This document shows, piece by piece, positions 17,205 to 26,695 of a DNA stretch of 64,000 nucleotides. Position 1 is the first letter of the stretch; every line of letters starts with the position of its first letter. The position numbers were made by a program, and so were the translations under genes. The DNA comes from Arthrobacter sp. 131MFCol6.1. Lineage in GTDB: Bacteria > Actinomycetota > Actinomycetes > Actinomycetales > Micrococcaceae. The stretch lies in the NCBI RefSeq assembly GCF_000374925.1, contig NZ_KB895550.1, positions 80,889 through 144,888 of the forward strand. Reading direction: 5' to 3'. The notes under the pieces were generated by a model that worked only from the letters and a program-made list of their open reading frames with translations, was not told the DNA's origin and ran no database searches.

Positions 17205-18485
17205 ATGGGCGCCACACATCTGCCCTCTACCGAGTTCGACGGAACCGAAATGGATGACCAGCTCGAGGCCGAGGCCGAGGCCCAACTCGGCGACCCCGCC
17301 GAGCCTATGGTGCAGTTGCTGGGCCCGGACGGCACCCTGGGCTCGGACCCGGTCTTCTCAAAGTACGCCGAGAAGCTGGATCCGGACACGCTGCGCGGTT
17401 TCTACGCGGACATGGCCAAGATCCGCCGCTTCGACGTGGAAGCCACCGCCCTGCAACGGCAGGGCCAACTGGCCCTGTGGGTCCCGCTCACGGGGCAGGA
17501 AGCCGCCCAGATCGGCTCCGGACGGGCCAGCCAGCCGCAGGACTACATCTTCCCGACCTACCGCGAGCACGGCGTGGCCTTGACGCGGAATGTGGACCTG
17601 GCCGAGCTGCTGCGCCAGTTCCGGGGCGTCTCCAACGGCGGCTGGAACCCGAAGGACACGAACTTCCACCTCTACACGCTGGTCCTGGCCGCCCAGACCC
17701 CGCACGCCGTCGGTTACGCCATGGGCATCCAGCGGGACCAGAAACTGGCGGCCGCCAACGCCGTCGCCAGCGGGGAGGCGGGACAGGCGGTGGAGCCGAA
17801 CGCCGCCGTCATGGTGTACTTCGGCGACGGCGCCAGCTCCGAAGGGGACGTCCATGAATCCATGGTGTTCGCCGCCTCCTACCAGGCGCCCGTGGTCTTC
17901 TTCTGCCAGAACAACCACTGGGCCATCTCCGTGCCGAGCTCCGTGCAGACCCGCATCCCGCTGGCCAACCGCGCCAAGGGCTACGGCTTCCCCGGCATCA
18001 GGGTGGACGGCAATGACGTGATCGCGGTCCACGCGGTCACGGAATGGGCGCTGGAGCGTGCCCGCGACGGCCATGGTCCCGTGCTGATCGAGGCGTTCAC
18101 CTACCGGGTCGGGGCGCACACCACGGCCGATGACCCCACCAAGTACCGCGGATCCGCCGAAGAGGGCCTGTGGCGTGCCAAGGACCCGCTGGCACGGCTG
18201 GAGAAGTATCTCCGGGCCGAGGGCCTCGCGGATGACAGCTTCTTCGAGCAGGTCAGGGCCGACGGCGACGAGCTCGCCGCCTACGTCCGCAAGACCACCC
18301 ATGACCTGGAAACCCCGGACATCCGGACCGCCTTCGCCAACACCTACGTGGAGGCCCACCCGCTGGTGGCCGAGGAACTGGCCTGGTTCGAGGAATACAG
18401 CGCGGGGTTCGCCGACGAGGCGACCGCCGATGAGGCGTCCGCCGAAGAGGCAGATACAGTCCAGACAGACAGGGCGGCCCGCTGA
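17205..18485 (+). CDS. bkdA: 2-oxoacid dehydrogenase E1 component, alpha subunit
   Basis: 426 residues, thiamine diphosphate-dependent E1-alpha of the pyruvate/branched-chain 2-oxoacid dehydrogenase type. The TPP/Mg motif is visible as YFGDGASSEGDVHESMVF (about residue 207) ending in FFCQNNHW, and the activation loop with the phosphorylation-like region is YRVGAHTTADDPTKY. AAGGAG at 17194-17199 sets the start at ATG 17205. The C-terminal tail is acidic and Ala/Glu-rich. The stop overlaps the E1-beta start (TGATG). Substrate choice between branched-chain acids and pyruvate cannot be read directly; heterotetrameric E1 in actinobacteria is most often the branched-chain enzyme. E3 is not in the window. 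Confidence 0.88.
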   Translation: MGATHLPSTEFDGTEMDDQLEAEAEAQLGDPAEPMVQLLGPDGTLGSDPVFSKYAEKLDPDTLRGFYADMAKIRRFDVEATALQRQGQLALWVPLTGQEAAQIGSGRASQPQDYIFPTYREHGVALTRNVDLAELLRQFRGVSNGGWNPKDTNFHLYTLVLAAQTPHAVGYAMGIQRDQKLAAANAVASGEAGQAVEPNAAVMVYFGDGASSEGDVHESMVFAASYQAPVVFFCQNNHWAISVPSSVQTRIPLANRAKGYGFPGIRVDGNDVIAVHAVTEWALERARDGHGPVLIEAFTYRVGAHTTADDPTKYRGSAEEGLWRAKDPLARLEKYLRAEGLADDSFFEQVRADGDELAAYVRKTTHDLETPDIRTAFANTYVEAHPLVAEELAWFEEYSAGFADEATADEASAEEADTVQTDRAAR

Positions 18486-19465
18486 TGACCACCATGACCA
18501 TTGCGAAAGCCATCAATGAGGGTCTGCGGGCCACGCTGAGCAACAACCCCCGCTCGCTGCTGATGGGCGAGGACATCGGGGCCCTTGGCGGCGTCTACCG
18601 GGTCACCGACGGGCTGATCGCCGAATTTGGCGCCGACCGCGTGGTGGATACCCCGCTGGCCGAATCCGGGATTATCGGCACCGCGATCGGCCTCTCCCTG
18701 CGCGGCTACCAGCCGGTCTGCGAGATCCAGTTCGACGGCTTCGTGTTCCCGGGGTTCAACCAGATCACCACCCAGCTGGCCAAGATGCACTCGCGCAGCA
18801 ACGGCAACCTGACCGTTCCCGTCGTCATCCGGATCCCGTACGGCGGCGGCATCGGCTCCATTGAGCACCACTCCGAATCGCCGGAGGCGCTGTTCGCCCA
18901 CACGGCCGGGCTGCGCATCATCACGCCGTCCAATCCGCACGATGCCTACTGGATGATCCAGCAGGCCGTCGACTGCCAGGATCCGGTAATCGTCTTCGAA
19001 CCCAAGCGCCGCTACTGGCTCAAGGGCGAGGTCGACACCGAGACCCCCGGCGCGTCCGCGGACCCCTTCAAGGCGCATGTGCTCCGCGAGGGCACCGACG
19101 CGACCGTCGTCGTCTACGGCCCGCTGGTGCCCGTGGCCCTCGCCGCGGCCGAGGCCGCCGCCGAGGACGGCCACAGCGTCGAGGTAATCGACCTCCGATC
19201 CATCTCGCCGATCGACTTCGACACCGTCACGGCCTCGGTCCGGAAGACGGGCCGGCTGATCGTGGCCCACGAGGCCCCCACATTCGGCGGCATCGGCGGC
19301 GAAATCGCCGCACGGATCAGCGAACGGGCGTTCCATTCACTGGAGGCCCCCGTCATCCGCGTCGGGGGATTCCACATGCCCTACCCCGTGGCCAAGGTCG
19401 AAGAAGACTACCTGCCGGACATCGACCGCATCCTTGAGGCGCTCGACCGCGCCCTGGCGTACTGA
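18485..19465 (+). CDS. bkdB: 2-oxoacid dehydrogenase E1 component, beta subunit
   Basis: 326 residues, the pyrimidine-binding partner of E1-alpha. Conserved segments are LLMGEDIGALGGVYRVTDGL with the catalytic glutamate, DTPLAESGIIGTAIGLSLRG, EIQFDGFVFPGFNQI, and RIPYGGGIGSIEHHSESPEA. The C-terminal transketolase-C domain contains VIDLRSISPIDFDTV and RLIVAHEAPTFGG. The ATG shares a base with the E1-alpha stop, giving tight translational coupling for a 1:1 heterotetramer. Nine bases separate its stop from the E2 gene. Confidence 0.9.
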   Translation: MTTMTIAKAINEGLRATLSNNPRSLLMGEDIGALGGVYRVTDGLIAEFGADRVVDTPLAESGIIGTAIGLSLRGYQPVCEIQFDGFVFPGFNQITTQLAKMHSRSNGNLTVPVVIRIPYGGGIGSIEHHSESPEALFAHTAGLRIITPSNPHDAYWMIQQAVDCQDPVIVFEPKRRYWLKGEVDTETPGASADPFKAHVLREGTDATVVVYGPLVPVALAAAEAAAEDGHSVEVIDLRSISPIDFDTVTASVRKTGRLIVAHEAPTFGGIGGEIAARISERAFHSLEAPVIRVGGFHMPYPVAKVEEDYLPDIDRILEALDRALAY

Positions 19466-19474
19466 CGAGGACCC

Positions 19475-21028
19475 ATGACGCTCAACAAGTTCAACCTGCC
19501 CGACGTCGGCGAAGGGCTGACGGAGGCCGAAATCGTCGCCTGGAAGGTCAAGGCCGGCGATACCGTGGCCATCAACGACGTCCTGTGCGAGATCGAGACG
19601 GCCAAGTCCCTGGTGGAACTGCCCTCACCGTTCGCGGGAACCGTCACCGAACTGCTGGTGCCCGAGGGGGTCACGGTGGATGTCGGCACGCCGATCATCA
19701 GTGTGAGCGACGCCGTCGCCGCCCCGGAGCCGGCCGCCGCGGCACCTGCCGCTGCGCCTGCCGCAGCGCCTGCCGCCCAGGAGCGGGCCGCCGCCGCGCC
19801 CATGTACGGCACGCTGCCGTCTGATACGTCCGACGCCGGCGAAGCAGCCGGGCGCCCGGCCGGCGGGCCGCTGGTGGGCTCCGGTCCCAAGGCCGACGCC
19901 GTCAAGCGCCGGCGGCGGATTTCCGCCCCTTCGGCCGCCGGCCACGAAGCCCCGGCCTCCACTGCGGCTACCGGCGCTGCCGCCCCGGTGGCCGAGCGGG
20001 TGGGTGTAGAGGACCACGACATATGGATCAACCCGGACGCGGCCAGCCGCCCTGCCGACGCGGCCACAGCCCCCGACGACTCGGTTGACGCGCGCCCCAC
20101 CCTGGGCGGTGCCATCAACGGCCTGGTCGGCAAGGTGCTGGCCAAGCCGCCGGTCCGCAAGATCGCCCGCGACCTTGGGATCAACCTGGCCGACGTCGTG
20201 CCCACCGGCGCCCGCGGTGAAGTGACCCGTGAGGACCTGGTGAGCTACCAGGCCCAGCGTGACGCCGAGGTGGACAAGGCGGACTCGTTCTGGGGCAAGT
20301 CCGGCCGCCCGCAGGACCAGCGGATCGAGCGGATCCCGGTCAAGGGCGTCCGCAAGGCCACCGCAAAGGCCATGGTCGAATCCGCGTTCGCCGCGCCGCA
20401 CGTGAGCATCTTTGTCGACGTCGACGCCAGCCGCACGATGGAATTCGTCAAGCGCCTCAAAGCCTCCCGCGACTTCGAAGGCATCAAGGTCTCCCCGCTG
20501 CTGATCCTGGCCAAGGCGGTTATTTGGGCCGCGGCGCGAAACCCGAGTGTCAACGCGACGTGGGTGGACAACCCGGACGGCAGCGATTCCGCGGAGATCC
20601 ACGTCAAGCACTTCATGAACCTGGGCATCGCGGCCGCGACGCCCCGCGGGCTGATGGTGCCGAACATCAAGAACGCCCAGGACCTCTCGCTCAAGCAGCT
20701 GGCCCTGGCCCTGAACGAGCTCGCCACCACGGCGCGGGCCGGCAAGACCCAGCCTGCCCAGATGCGGGGCGGCACGCTCACCGTGACCAATATCGGCGCC
20801 CTCGGGATCGATACCGGCACGCCGATCATCAACCCGGGCGAGGTCGCGATCGTGGCGTTCGGCACCATCAAGCAAAAGCCCTGGGTCCTGGACGGCGAAG
20901 TCATTCCGCGCTGGATCACCACCCTCGGCGGCTCTTTCGACCACCGCGTGGTGGACGGCGACCTGTCGGCCCGCTTCATGGCCGACGTCGCCGCCATCCT
21001 GGAAGAGCCGGCCCTGCTGCTGGACTAG
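19475..21028 (+). CDS. bkdC: 2-oxoacid dehydrogenase E2 component (lipoyl acyltransferase)
   Basis: 517 residues in the usual E2 order. One lipoyl domain (1-80) carries ETAKS with the lipoylated Lys44. A long Ala/Pro-rich linker (about 80-215) follows, then the peripheral subunit-binding domain (224-258, [17 protein letters not shown]) and the catalytic domain with [17 protein letters not shown], whose HxxxDG holds the active-site histidine. It transfers the acyl group from lipoate to CoA. GAGGA lies just before the ATG. It is the last gene of the operon and is followed by a strong hairpin terminator. Confidence 0.92.
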   Translation: MTLNKFNLPDVGEGLTEAEIVAWKVKAGDTVAINDVLCEIETAKSLVELPSPFAGTVTELLVPEGVTVDVGTPIISVSDAVAAPEPAAAAPAAAPAAAPAAQERAAAAPMYGTLPSDTSDAGEAAGRPAGGPLVGSGPKADAVKRRRRISAPSAAGHEAPASTAATGAAAPVAERVGVEDHDIWINPDAASRPADAATAPDDSVDARPTLGGAINGLVGKVLAKPPVRKIARDLGINLADVVPTGARGEVTREDLVSYQAQRDAEVDKADSFWGKSGRPQDQRIERIPVKGVRKATAKAMVESAFAAPHVSIFVDVDASRTMEFVKRLKASRDFEGIKVSPLLILAKAVIWAAARNPSVNATWVDNPDGSDSAEIHVKHFMNLGIAAATPRGLMVPNIKNAQDLSLKQLALALNELATTARAGKTQPAQMRGGTLTVTNIGALGIDTGTPIINPGEVAIVAFGTIKQKPWVLDGEVIPRWITTLGGSFDHRVVDGDLSARFMADVAAILEEPALLLD

Positions 21029-21055
21029 CCGGCGAAACTGGCCACGAAACGACAG

Positions 21056-21089
21056 AACCCCGCCGCTGAACCATTTCAGCGGCGGGGTT
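21056..21089. terminator. terminator after the 2-oxoacid dehydrogenase operon
   Basis: Perfect 15-base stem AACCCCGCCGCTGAA with loop CCAT and the complementary arm, 28 bases past the E2 stop. It also faces the minus-strand small protein gene that ends at 21153, so it can serve both directions. Confidence 0.85.
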
Positions 21090-21152
21090 TGTCAGTGTTG
21101 GGGTTTCCCAGTCGTGGGGTTTCCCAGGCGCGGGCCGCCTGGCCCGGGGCGC

Positions 21153-21491
21153 TCAGTTTCCCGAGTATGCGGTCAGGATCTGGACCAGCGCGGGATCGCC
21201 GCTCATGCGGGCGAGGGCGGCCGAGGCGGCAAACATCAGGCCCGCGAGCCCCGCACTGCACGCGCTGATTCCCGTCAGGAACTTCCAGTCCTCACGGAGC
21301 ACGCTGCGCATGGTGTCGGGCATGCGCAGGCCCGGGGCAATCAGGTTGGGTGCGCTGTCGGTTGATCCGTCGTCCAGGAACGCCACAACGCGCCCGGCAC
21401 CGCGGTCCACGCGCATGGCGCTGATGTGGTTGCCGTGCCGGGCCAGCAGGATGTCGTGGCCAACCAGCTGGCGGCGCTGAAGAGTGATCAT
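21153..21491 (-). CDS. small membrane-associated protein, function unknown
   Basis: 112 residues. The N-terminal half is polar and strand-rich (LVGHDILLARHGNHISAMRVD), and the C-terminal half contains one hydrophobic segment (FLTGISACSAGLAGLMFAAS), probably a membrane helix. I do not recognise a family. The start is ATG 21489-21491, preceded by AGGGAG at a good distance; the longer frame upstream is not needed. It stands alone between the dehydrogenase operon and the acyl-CoA ligase gene, divergent from the latter. Confidence 0.65.
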   Translation of the reverse strand: MITLQRRQLVGHDILLARHGNHISAMRVDRGAGRVVAFLDDGSTDSAPNLIAPGLRMPDTMRSVLREDWKFLTGISACSAGLAGLMFAASAALARMSGDPALVQILTAYSGN

Positions 21492-21733
21492 GGGGCTCCC
21501 TTGGTAGGTGGGTTCTCGAAACGTCCGCACCATCGCAGGGCACCTCCCATTTTACTGAGCCGGTCCGTGCCGGGCGGCCCGCTGGGCGGTGAGGCTGCCC
21601 ACGGCTGGGGGTGATCCTCGTCAAGTCCAGTCGCAGTCGAGCCCGCGCCGTCCCGTCCCGCGGATACGCCCCGGCACTAGAGTGGCACCAGCCGCCGACA
21701 GCCCGGGCGGAAGCGGATCAAAGGAGATGCTGC

Positions 21734-23377
21734 GTGTTTTCAAGCCCGTACCCCGACGTCGATGTTCCCAACCTCGGCATTTATGACTACCTTTTCGGCG
21801 CGCTGGCAGAGGAGGACCTGGACCGGGTCGCCGTCGTCGATGGCGCCAGCGGTGCGGAGACCACCTACCGGGCACTGCGCGGGCAGATCGACGCCCTCGC
21901 CGGCGCCGTCGCCGCCCAGGGCCTGGGCGTGAACGGCGTGGCCGCCATCCTGTGCCCCAACGTCCCCGCCTTTGCGACCGTCTTCCACGGACTGCTCCGG
22001 GCCGGCGCCACGGTCACCACCATCAACGCCCTGTACACGGCGGACGAGATCGCCGCCCAGCTCACCGACGCCGGCGCTGACTGGCTCTTCACCGTATCGG
22101 CGCTGCTGCCGGCCGCCCGGGAGGCCGCCGAAAGGACCGGGATCCCTGCCTCACGGCTCGTGGTGCTCGACGGCGCCGACGGCCACCCCTCGCTGGCCGA
22201 CTTGCTCGCCGTGGGCGCACCGGCTCCCCGCGTCTCGTTCGATCCCGCCACGCATGTGGCCGTGCTGCCCTACTCCTCCGGCACCACCGGCCGGCCGAAG
22301 GGGGTCATGCTCAGCCACCGGAACCTGGTCGCCAATGTGGAACAGGCCAGGGGCCTGCTCGACGTCGGCCCCGACGACCGGATCCTGGCGCTGCTGCCGT
22401 TTTTCCACATCTACGGACTGACCGTGCTGCTGAACCTCGCACTGCGCCAGCGGGCCAGGCTTGTCACCATGCCCCGGTTCGATCTGCCTGAGTTCCTGCG
22501 GATCATCCAGGACCACCGGTGCAGCTACCTGTTCATCGCCCCTCCCGTGGCCGTGGCGCTGACCAAGCACCCGCTCGTAGCCGAGTACGACCTCAGCTCG
22601 GTGCACACCACCTTGTCCGGCGCGGCGCCGCTGGACGGCGAACTCGGCACGCGCCTGGCCGAACGTCTCGGCTGCCGGGTCCTGCAGGGCTACGGCATGA
22701 CCGAGATGAGCCCGGTGTCGCACCTCATTCCGCGTGCAGGCCGCGATGGACTCAGCGTCCCCGTCAGTTCCGTGGGGTACACAGTGCCGAACATGCAGTG
22801 CCGCCTCGTGGACCCGGCCACGGGGGAGGAGATCCCGGTTCCCGCGGAAGGAACCAGCGCGCCGGGGCACCTGTTGTGCCGCGGACCGAACGTGATGCTG
22901 GGCTACCTCAACCGGCCGCAGGAAACCGCGGACACCCTGGACGCGGACGGCTTCCTGCACACCGGGGACATCGCCACGGTGCGGGCGGACGGGGTAGTGA
23001 CGGTCGTGGACCGGCTCAAGGAACTGATCAAGTACAACGGCTACCAGATCGCCCCGGCGGAACTGGAGGCGGTGCTCCTCACCCACCCCGGCATCGCCGA
23101 CTCCGCGGTGGTCGGCTCCCTCGATGCCGACGGCCAGGAAGTGCCCAAGGCGTTCGTGGTCCGCCAGCCGGGCGCGGACGGCGATGCCTTGGACGTGGCG
23201 GGCGTCGTGGACTTCGTGGCAGCCCGAGTGGCGCCGTTCAAGAAAATCCGACGGGTGGAGTTCATCGAGGCCGTGCCGAAGTCGGCCTCAGGAAAAATCC
23301 TGCGCCGGATGCTTGGGTCCGCAGGATCAGACACAGGCCAGGCCGCTGTACAGGCGGCGGCACCGGAGAAGCTGTAG
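21734..23377 (+). CDS. AMP-dependent acyl-CoA ligase, 4-coumarate:CoA ligase-like
   Basis: About 547 residues of the ANL adenylating family (EC 6.2.1.-). Motifs in order are the ATP loop PYSSGTTGRPKGVMLSH, GYGMTEMSP, FLHTGDIATV, and KYNGYQIAPAELE at the domain hinge. The C-terminal KSASGKILRRM has the catalytic lysine. The sequence around LPFFHIYGLTV and the overall length match 4-coumarate/medium-chain acyl ligases of actinobacteria. The start chosen is GTG 21734, with AGGAG at 21722-21726; an in-frame ATG at 21611 lies in non-conserved sequence. TAGAGT near 21678 may be the -10. The substrate is an aryl or fatty acid, unproven; it could act on aromatic acids like the pob locus. Confidence 0.85.
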   Translation: MFSSPYPDVDVPNLGIYDYLFGALAEEDLDRVAVVDGASGAETTYRALRGQIDALAGAVAAQGLGVNGVAAILCPNVPAFATVFHGLLRAGATVTTINALYTADEIAAQLTDAGADWLFTVSALLPAAREAAERTGIPASRLVVLDGADGHPSLADLLAVGAPAPRVSFDPATHVAVLPYSSGTTGRPKGVMLSHRNLVANVEQARGLLDVGPDDRILALLPFFHIYGLTVLLNLALRQRARLVTMPRFDLPEFLRIIQDHRCSYLFIAPPVAVALTKHPLVAEYDLSSVHTTLSGAAPLDGELGTRLAERLGCRVLQGYGMTEMSPVSHLIPRAGRDGLSVPVSSVGYTVPNMQCRLVDPATGEEIPVPAEGTSAPGHLLCRGPNVMLGYLNRPQETADTLDADGFLHTGDIATVRADGVVTVVDRLKELIKYNGYQIAPAELEAVLLTHPGIADSAVVGSLDADGQEVPKAFVVRQPGADGDALDVAGVVDFVAARVAPFKKIRRVEFIEAVPKSASGKILRRMLGSAGSDTGQAAVQAAAPEKL

Positions 23378-23381
23378 CGCC

Positions 23382-23810
23382 TCAGTCGGCGTCGGTCTTG
23401 GCGATGTAGACGTCGCAGGGGGCGTTGTGGGCCACGCTGTTCGCAACGCTCCCCAAGACCCGGCCGATCCCGCTCATGCGCCGGTTGCCGACCACGATCA
23501 TCCGGGCGCCGGTCCGTTCTGCTTCGCGGATCAGGGCCTCGGCGGGCTTGCCCCGGGCGGCGGCATGAGTGACGTTGGTGTCCGGGCGGCGCAGGCCGTC
23601 CGCCACCGTCCGCGCGACCTTCTCGGCGTTGCCGGCGTCGGAAACGATCCACTCGTCACTGCCGCTGCCGAAGACCTGGGTCTTGTCGCTGTCAAAGGCG
23701 CTGACCACATGAAGTGTCGCCCCCATGGAAACCGCGAGGTCGCGGGCGGTGTGCGCCGCCCGCAGGGCAGTTTCACTGCCGTCGACGCCGACGACGATAA
23801 TTCCGGTCAT
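23382..23810 (-). CDS. universal stress protein (UspA family)
   Basis: 142 residues with the complete UspA fold. It begins IIVVGVDGSETALRAAHTA and ends with the ATP-binding loop VVGNRRMSGIGRVLGSVANSVAHNA (G-2x-G-9x-G-(S/N)), followed by DVYIAK. Proteins with this loop bind ATP and are induced in stasis and stress. GAGGAG lies 6 bases before the ATG at 23808-23810. It converges on the acyl-CoA ligase gene with 4 bases between stops. Confidence 0.9.
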   Translation of the reverse strand: MTGIIVVGVDGSETALRAAHTARDLAVSMGATLHVVSAFDSDKTQVFGSGSDEWIVSDAGNAEKVARTVADGLRRPDTNVTHAAARGKPAEALIREAERTGARMIVVGNRRMSGIGRVLGSVANSVAHNAPCDVYIAKTDAD

Positions 23811-23889
23811 GGACTGCTCCTCTTTCAACGAGTAATGCTGTTCAATGTGCCTGTCTGGCGATCAACAAGGTCCGGGCCGCTGTCGAGGC

Positions 23890-23908
23890 CCGGCAGGGGT
23901 CCTGCCGG
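23890..23908. terminator. hairpin after the PLP aminotransferase gene
   Basis: CCGGCAGG, loop GGT, CCTGCCGG, 9 bases beyond the aminotransferase stop (minus strand). The stem is perfect over 8 pairs and has no T-tract. Confidence 0.6.
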
Positions 23909-23916
23909 TGCTCACG

Positions 23917-25209
23917 CTACAGGGCGGCCAGCGCTTCCCGCAGGACCGGCGCGAGACGCCGCACGCCCTCGCGGATCGATTCGGGCGGCACCGCGCTGAA
24001 CGCCAGCCGGATCTTGTTCGACGGATCGTCCGTGTTCGTAAAGGCTGCGCCCGGAATGAAGACGACGCCGGCGTCGATGGCCTTCTTCAGCAGCGGGTAG
24101 GTGTCCACGCCGTCGGGCAGCGTGACCCAGACGAAGAACCCGCCCTCGGGGTGCGTCCAGGTCAGTCCCTCCGGCATGTATTCGGCCAGGGCGGCAAGCA
24201 TTGCCTCGCAGCGTTCCTGGTACAGCCCGCGGTACGTCTCGATCTGGCCGCGCCAGTCGTAGTCGCGCAGATAGGCCGACACCAGCATCTGGTTCAGCGT
24301 CGGCGGGCACAGGGTGACGGCCTCCGATGCCAGGTAATACCGGCGCTGCAGGTGGGCCGGGACCAGGGCCCAGCCGATCCGCAGGCCCGGGGCGAAGATC
24401 TTGGAAAAGGACCCCATGTAGATGACGTCATCCGGGTTGGCTGCCCGCAAGGGGGTGAGCGGCTTGCCGTCGAAGCGGAGCAGTCCGTAGGGGTTGTCCT
24501 CCAGCACCAGAATATTCGCGCGACGGCATATATCCACCACACTTTGGCGGCGTTCCGCGGACAGGGTGATGCCGGACGGGTTGTTGAAGCTGGGGATAGT
24601 GTAGAGGAACTTGACGTTCTTGCCCGCGGTCTGGAGGGCGGCGATCTTTGCCTCCAGCAGATCAGGGATGATGCCGTCACCGTCCATCGGCACCGTTTCG
24701 ACCTCCACCTGGTAGGCCTCGAAGGTGTTGAGGGCCCCGACATAGGTGGGGTCCTCCACGAGGACCACGTCGCCCGGATTGCAGAACACCTTGGTGGCTA
24801 CATCCTGCGCGGACTGCGAGCCGGCCGTGATGACGACGTTCGCGGGGTCGGCGTCGAGGATGCCCTCTGCCGCCATGACCTCGCAGATCTGGATGCGGAG
24901 TTCTTCGGTGCCCTGGCCGCCGCCGTACTGCAGGGCGGTCATCCCCTGCTCGGCGATGATCTTCGCGGCGGTCTGGCCCAGGCGTTCCAGCGGCAGGGAC
25001 TGCAGGTAGGGGCTGCCGCCGGCGAGGGAAACTAGGCCGGGGCGCATCGAGATGTCGAAGACATCCCGGACTGCCGACTGCTTGATATTTGCTGCGCGCT
25101 CCGAGAACAGAATCTCGTGGCGGTGGGCGGACGTAGCCGCACGTTCGATTGCGTCAATGGCCTCGGCCGGAAGTACTGCTGCGGCGGCATCAAGTGTTTC
25201 GTGGGTCAC
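23917..25209 (-). CDS. PLP-dependent aminotransferase, class I (LysN/2-aminoadipate type)
   Basis: 430 residues, fold type I aminotransferase without the GntR domain of MocR regulators. Recognisable parts are LQYGGGQGTEELRIQI, VVITAGSQSAQDVATKVF, IPSFNNPSGITL, LVLEDNPYGLLRF, and the PLP-lysine motif MGSFSKIFAPGLRIGWA. Relatives use 2-aminoadipate, branched-chain or aromatic amino acids; the donor here is unknown. The start is GTG 25207-25209. TATCCT (minus strand, 25217-25222) lies 7 bases upstream and there is no ribosome site, so it is probably leaderless. The longer open frame upstream crosses a strong hairpin and is not coding. Confidence 0.85.
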   Translation of the reverse strand: MTHETLDAAAAVLPAEAIDAIERAATSAHRHEILFSERAANIKQSAVRDVFDISMRPGLVSLAGGSPYLQSLPLERLGQTAAKIIAEQGMTALQYGGGQGTEELRIQICEVMAAEGILDADPANVVITAGSQSAQDVATKVFCNPGDVVLVEDPTYVGALNTFEAYQVEVETVPMDGDGIIPDLLEAKIAALQTAGKNVKFLYTIPSFNNPSGITLSAERRQSVVDICRRANILVLEDNPYGLLRFDGKPLTPLRAANPDDVIYMGSFSKIFAPGLRIGWALVPAHLQRRYYLASEAVTLCPPTLNQMLVSAYLRDYDWRGQIETYRGLYQERCEAMLAALAEYMPEGLTWTHPEGGFFVWVTLPDGVDTYPLLKKAIDAGVVFIPGAAFTNTDDPSNKIRLAFSAVPPESIREGVRRLAPVLREALAAL

Positions 25210-25299
25210 AAACCCAAGGATACTACCCGTGTTGTCTTGGGGGAAACGATTGTTTCCAGATGGCCCCGGCCTGAAATCCGCCGGGTGCGCGTCGGACGG

Positions 25300-25340
25300 C
25301 CCGGGGCCCCCGGCAGCCGTGTGCTGCCGGGGGCCCCGGG
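25300..25340. terminator. strong 17-bp-stem terminator after the FMN reductase gene
   Basis: Perfect 17-base arms (CCCGGGGCCCCCGGCAG and its complement) around a 7-base loop, 33 bases beyond the FMN reductase stop on the minus strand. It separates that gene from the aminotransferase promoter. Confidence 0.8.
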
Positions 25341-25372
25341 AGGTATCTGGAGCGGAGCGCGGGTGCGGTAGT

Positions 25373-25936
25373 TTAGGCCGCTTCCGCAGCGGGAGCCTCG
25401 GCCAGTGCGTCGAACACACCCTTGATCTGCTCGACAACTTCGGCGTCGTCCTTGGGGTGGACCTCGGCGAAGCGGACCATCGAGCCCGGGACTGCCAGCT
25501 TGACGTTTTCGAGGACCTGGGCGCCGGCGATGCCGACGGCCTTGCGGGCCTCGTCCTGGGCCCATACGCCGCCGAACTGGCCGAAGGCGGTTCCGACAAC
25601 CGCGGTGGGCTTCCCGGACAGGGCGCCTGCGCCGAAGGGGCGGGACAGCCAGTCGATGGCGTTCTTCAGCGAGGCCGGGACGGTGCCGTTGTGCTCCGGC
25701 GTGACCAGAAGGATGGTGTCGGCCTCGTTGGCGGCGGCACGCAGGGCGGCGGCGGCCGCGGGCACCTGGCCTTCGACGTCGATGTCTTCGTTGTAGAAGG
25801 GGATGTTGCCCAGGCTCTCGTGAATGACCACGTCCACCTGTTCCGGCGCGTTGAGCGCGATGGCCTCGGCGAGCTGCAGGTTGGTGGAGCCGGCGCGAAG
25901 GCTGCCGACGAGCGTGAGGATGGTCTTCTTGGACAT
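25373..25936 (-). CDS. NADPH-dependent FMN reductase family protein
   Basis: 187 residues of flavodoxin-like fold. LVGSLRAGSTNLQLAEAI binds the FMN phosphate, and LLVTPEHNGTVPASLKNAIDWLSRP is the family hallmark next to the flavin ring. GTAFGQFGGVWAQDEAR completes the flavin site. Homologues reduce FMN, quinones, azo compounds or chromate with NAD(P)H. It is divergent from a TetR gene with a palindrome between them, so TetR control is likely. ATG is at 25934-25936; AGGAG lies upstream in the minus direction. Confidence 0.87.
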   Translation of the reverse strand: MSKKTILTLVGSLRAGSTNLQLAEAIALNAPEQVDVVIHESLGNIPFYNEDIDVEGQVPAAAAALRAAANEADTILLVTPEHNGTVPASLKNAIDWLSRPFGAGALSGKPTAVVGTAFGQFGGVWAQDEARKAVGIAGAQVLENVKLAVPGSMVRFAEVHPKDDAEVVEQIKGVFDALAEAPAAEAA

Positions 25937-26014
25937 GTGTACTCCTGTGCATCACGCCGCAGGGTGATTCCGGCGGCTGGTGGATCGTGAGGCTTTGGGG
26001 GCCTTCACCCATGC

Positions 26015-26036
26015 TAAACGGACTGCGGTCCGGTTA
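26015..26036. promoter_or_regulatory. candidate TetR operator between the FMN reductase and TetR genes
   Basis: Two 10-base arms, TAAACGGACT and GGTCCGGTTA, around GC, matching as inverted repeats at 8 of 10 positions. It lies 14 bases upstream of the TetR -10 (TAGAAT, 26050-26055), that is, over the -35 region, and between two divergent genes. Confidence 0.5.
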
Positions 26037-26062
26037 TATTCCGGGGCGCTAGAATCAGCGGT

Positions 26063-26695
26063 GTGAGCCTCATCCCGATCCGTCCCGGTGCCCAGTCCGG
26101 GGGAGGGCGCCCCGCCGCGCCCGCCGCAGAATCAGCGCGCCGCGACGCGATGCGCAACAGGGAGCTCCTGCTCTGCGCCGCCCGGGAAATCGTGGAGGAA
26201 TCGAGCGTCGACGCCCTCACCATGGACCGGCTGGCGCAGCGCGCCGGAGTCGGAAAAGGGACAATCTTCCGGCGGTTCGGCAGCCGTGCCGGCCTGATGA
26301 TGGCGCTCCTCAGCGACGCGGAGGCCGAATTCCAGGGCCGCTTCATGTTCGGCCCGCCCCCGGTGGGGCCCGGGGCTCCGCCCCTGGAGCGGCTGATCGC
26401 CGTAGGCGCCGCCCGCATTGACTGGATCCTGGAATTCGGGGAGCTGGCGCGGGCCGCCGACGCCTCGGTCTACAACAGGTTCGATGTCCCGCCGGCCGTC
26501 CTCTGGCACCGCCATCTTGAGATGCTGCTGCGCGACGCCGGCGTGACGGCGGACCCGTGGCTCATGGCGTCGGCCCTGGGGGCGTCGCTGGAGCCGGAAC
26601 TGCTGCTCCATTCCGTCGGCGTGCACTCAATTGCGCCGGAGCGCCTTGCGGACACCTGGCGGGAACTTGTCACGCGCGTAGTGTGCGGATCCTAA
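26063..26695 (+). CDS. TetR-family transcriptional regulator
   Basis: 210 residues. The helix-turn-helix is at about residues 48-80 (DALTMDRLAQRAGVGKGTIFRRFGS), preceded by a Gly/Pro/Ala-rich arm of some 25 residues. The ligand-binding half is Leu/Ala/Glu-rich and ends LADTWRELVTRVVCGS. The start is GTG 26063 with TAGAAT at 26050-26055 seven bases upstream, so it is probably leaderless. It likely represses itself and the divergent FMN reductase gene through the palindrome at 26015-26036. The ligand is unknown; redox-active or electrophilic compounds are a reasonable guess from the partner. Confidence 0.85.
   Translation: MSLIPIRPGAQSGGGRPAAPAAESARRDAMRNRELLLCAAREIVEESSVDALTMDRLAQRAGVGKGTIFRRFGSRAGLMMALLSDAEAEFQGRFMFGPPPVGPGAPPLERLIAVGAARIDWILEFGELARAADASVYNRFDVPPAVLWHRHLEMLLRDAGVTADPWLMASALGASLEPELLLHSVGVHSIAPERLADTWRELVTRVVCGS

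Noticed and set aside
21056..21089. Riboswitch or attenuator after the E2 gene
   Set aside because: It is a simple perfect hairpin with a four-base loop just past a stop codon; terminator is the plain explanation.
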